DNA from: an uncultured Synechococcus sp.
GTDB lineage: Bacteria > Cyanobacteriota > Cyanobacteriia > PCC-6307 > Cyanobiaceae
NCBI GenBank assembly: GCA_937975655.1
Contig: CALJTZ010000414.1
Location: forward strand, 1-5,547
Direction of reading: 5' to 3'
DNA length: 5,547 bases
The position numbers and the translations under genes are program-made. Below are positions 4,814 to 5,547 of this stretch, one piece after another. The notes under the pieces are model-generated. The model saw only the letters and a list, made by a program, of their open reading frames with translations. It had not been told where the DNA came from and searched no databases. Positions within the stretch are counted from its first letter, which is position 1, and each line of letters begins with the position of its first letter.

Positions 4814-4926
4814 AGCAGGGGCCGGATCGTCAGCGCGCTCCTGTCTGCTGCTCAGGGGGGCTGTCTTCCATCCGTGGAGCCTCCGAATCCCGTTGCAGCC
4901 ACGATGGATCTGGCAGCAGGGGCCGG
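4814..4926. repeat. 12-base direct repeat pair
   Basis: AGCAGGGGCCGG occurs at 4814-4825 and again at 4915-4926, 101 bases apart start to start. Both copies lie in gene-free sequence and bracket the nested stem-loop at 4845-4919. Twelve identical bases in GC-rich DNA may be chance, but the bracketing is notable. Confidence 0.45.
4845..4919 (+). ncRNA. Possible structured RNA (nested stems)
   Basis: Outer arms CTGCTGC (4845-4851) and GCAGCAG (4913-4919) enclose inner arms TCCATCCGTGG (4867-4877) and CCACGATGGA (4899-4908), which pair over ten positions with one bulged C, leaving a 21-base loop. The same pairing works on the minus strand, so direction is uncertain. No promoter or U-run terminator was found close by, so this is a tentative candidate only. 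Confidence 0.2.
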
Positions 4927-4977
4927 CAAGGGCAGAAGCGCAAACGACACCGCTCTTCACCAGAGGCAATGGGTCTT

Positions 4978-4995
4978 CATGAAGGGGGCTTCATG
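4978..4995 (-). terminator. Hairpin downstream of the 144-aa gene
   Basis: CATGAAG (4978-4984) and CTTCATG (4989-4995) are exact inverted copies around a 4-base loop, lying 11 bases beyond the stop codon of the minus-strand gene. A competing stem, GGGGC (4985-4989) with GCCCC (4999-5003), uses the loop bases. No U run follows on the minus strand. A role as transcript end is likely from position. Confidence 0.45.
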
Positions 4996-5006
4996 GCCGC
5001 CCCGAG

Positions 5007-5441
5007 TCACTCCAGATCCACCAGCTCAAACTCCACCGCCAGTCGCACCACTTCCTGAATCCGCTCGGCCACCTCCAGCGCGCGCTCCTGCGCCGTGGCG
5101 CCATCGAGGCTTTCGCACACGTAGCTGCAGACGCCATCCCAGCTCGCCACGCGCTCCAGCTGCTCCCTGGCCTCACCGTGCAGGCCGGTGGCCTCGATCA
5201 CCTTCGGCACCAGATCGTGATCCCAGATCAGTGAGCCCCAGCTGCCATCACCAAGGAGGTTTTCCCGCATCAAGCGCAGGATCTCCAGCACCATCGCCGC
5301 AGAGCCCCCATCCGGCCCGATGAGGGAGTCGATCAGCTCATGGCCGTGCAGGCGCAGCCAATCCTGATCCTCGGGGCTGTCGCGCACAGCCTCCACAAAA
5401 TCCCGCACCAGCGGCGGCATCGCGTCTGGTTCGAGGCTCAT
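5007..5441 (-). CDS. Acidic hypothetical protein, 144 aa
   Basis: I do not recognise a family. The product is strongly acidic (about 31 Asp/Glu against 11 Arg/Lys) and mostly helical by composition, with a Trp-containing central part: DWLRLHGHELIDSLI (27-41), GDGSWGSLIWDHDLVP (64-79) and ERVASWDGVCSYVCES (95-110). Two cysteines (C103, C107) sit four residues apart. There is no signal peptide or membrane segment. The ATG at 5441 overlaps the stop of the preceding gene as ATGA, which both supports this start and suggests translational coupling in one operon. An in-frame Met at residue 8 is an alternative start. The composition and codon use fit the other host-like genes of the window, so it is likely a real conserved cytosolic protein. 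Confidence 0.75.
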   Translation of the reverse strand: MSLEPDAMPPLVRDFVEAVRDSPEDQDWLRLHGHELIDSLIGPDGGSAAMVLEILRLMRENLLGDGSWGSLIWDHDLVPKVIEATGLHGEAREQLERVASWDGVCSYVCESLDGATAQERALEVAERIQEVVRLAVEFELVDLE

Positions 5442-5547
5442 CCCAGCCGCTGCCGAACGGCGCTCAGTCGCTGGGCTTCCTGCACCGCTTCAATGCAGCG
5501 CTGGGCGCGGCGCTTGACATCGTCCTGGCTCTGGGCCCGCAGCAGAT
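5438..5547 (-). CDS. C-terminal end of an unknown gene (5' part outside window)
   Basis: On the minus strand the frame is open from the window edge to a TGA at 5440-5438, giving 35 residues that end in VRQRLG. They form a basic, Ala/Arg/Gln-rich amphipathic helix (SQDDVKRRAQ, then CIEAVQEAQRL). This is too little to name the protein. Evidence that the frame is real is the ATGA overlap with the start of the 144-aa gene and the protein-like helix periodicity. Confidence 0.6.
   Translation of the reverse strand, partial: LLRAQSQDDVKRRAQRCIEAVQEAQRLSAVRQRLG

Larger units (their letters stand above)
4595..5006. other. Gene-free, structure-rich region
   Basis: No open frame here looks like a protein: the candidates on both strands are Arg/Ser/Gly-rich and lack ribosome binding sites. 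The stretch instead carries many inverted repeats: 4650-4666 (followed by TTTTT), 4702-4721, TCTAGG/CCTAGA (4720-4725 with 4751-4756), GATCCG/CGGATC (4795-4800 with 4823-4828), a nested structure at 4845-4919, and 4978-4995. There is also a 12-base direct repeat at 4814 and 4915. No tRNA cloverleaf and no known cyanobacterial small RNA signature that I could recognise is present. Confidence 0.55.

Noticed and set aside
4867..4903. CTCCGAATCCCG...GCAGCCA resembling the 3' end of a tRNA
   Set aside because: No T-loop consensus, no acceptor partner and no cloverleaf could be built around it.
4555..5323. Several plus- and minus-strand open frames in and around the second gene-free region
   Set aside because: They contain the RIC terminator and other hairpins or run antisense to the 144-aa gene, and have Arg/Ser/Pro-rich products without ribosome binding sites.

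Overview
The window looks like chromosomal DNA of a GC-rich picocyanobacterium of the Synechococcus/Cyanobium type. The base composition, the compact gene packing, a DUF1651 protein (a family largely confined to marine and freshwater picocyanobacteria) and a cyanobacterial-type LexA box all point that way. The assignment is inference from gene content; no rRNA, tRNA or photosynthesis gene is present to confirm it.

Layout. (1) 1-1374, plus strand: the C-terminal part of a Siphovirus Gp157-family protein, then a Rad52-family single-strand annealing protein. This is a phage-style recombination pair, with terminator-like hairpins just before and just after the rad52 gene. (2) 1453-1761, minus strand: a 102-aa unrecognised protein with a strong ribosome binding site, convergent to rad52. 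(3) About 1777-2340: nearly 570 bases with no credible gene but with several inverted repeats and a clustered GAGAAC/GTTCTC motif. (4) 2341-2949, plus strand: a perfect cyanobacterial LexA (SOS) box directly in front of a two-gene unit, a 94-aa cysteine/histidine-rich protein followed by a DUF1651 protein. A nested inverted repeat follows, then a 99-aa small membrane protein (3029-3328). (5) 3355-3684, minus strand: a YnfA/UPF0060 four-helix membrane protein. (6) 3830-4558, plus strand, divergent from ynfA: a RIC/YtfE/ScdA-type di-iron protein for repair of iron-sulfur clusters, followed by a terminator hairpin. (7) 4559-5006: about 450 bases without a gene but dense in stem-loops and a 12-bp direct repeat. 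(8) 5007-5547, minus strand: an acidic 144-aa unknown protein that overlaps by ATGA the end of another unknown gene running off the window.

The genes do not form one pathway. Two stress themes recur: DNA damage (Rad52-type annealing and the LexA-box unit) and metal-cluster damage (RIC). The part I consider most worth a second look is the LexA-box unit, because both proteins are uncharacterised and the operator lies 15 bases from the start codon. The two structured intergenic regions are the next candidates, as possible sites of regulatory DNA or small RNA.
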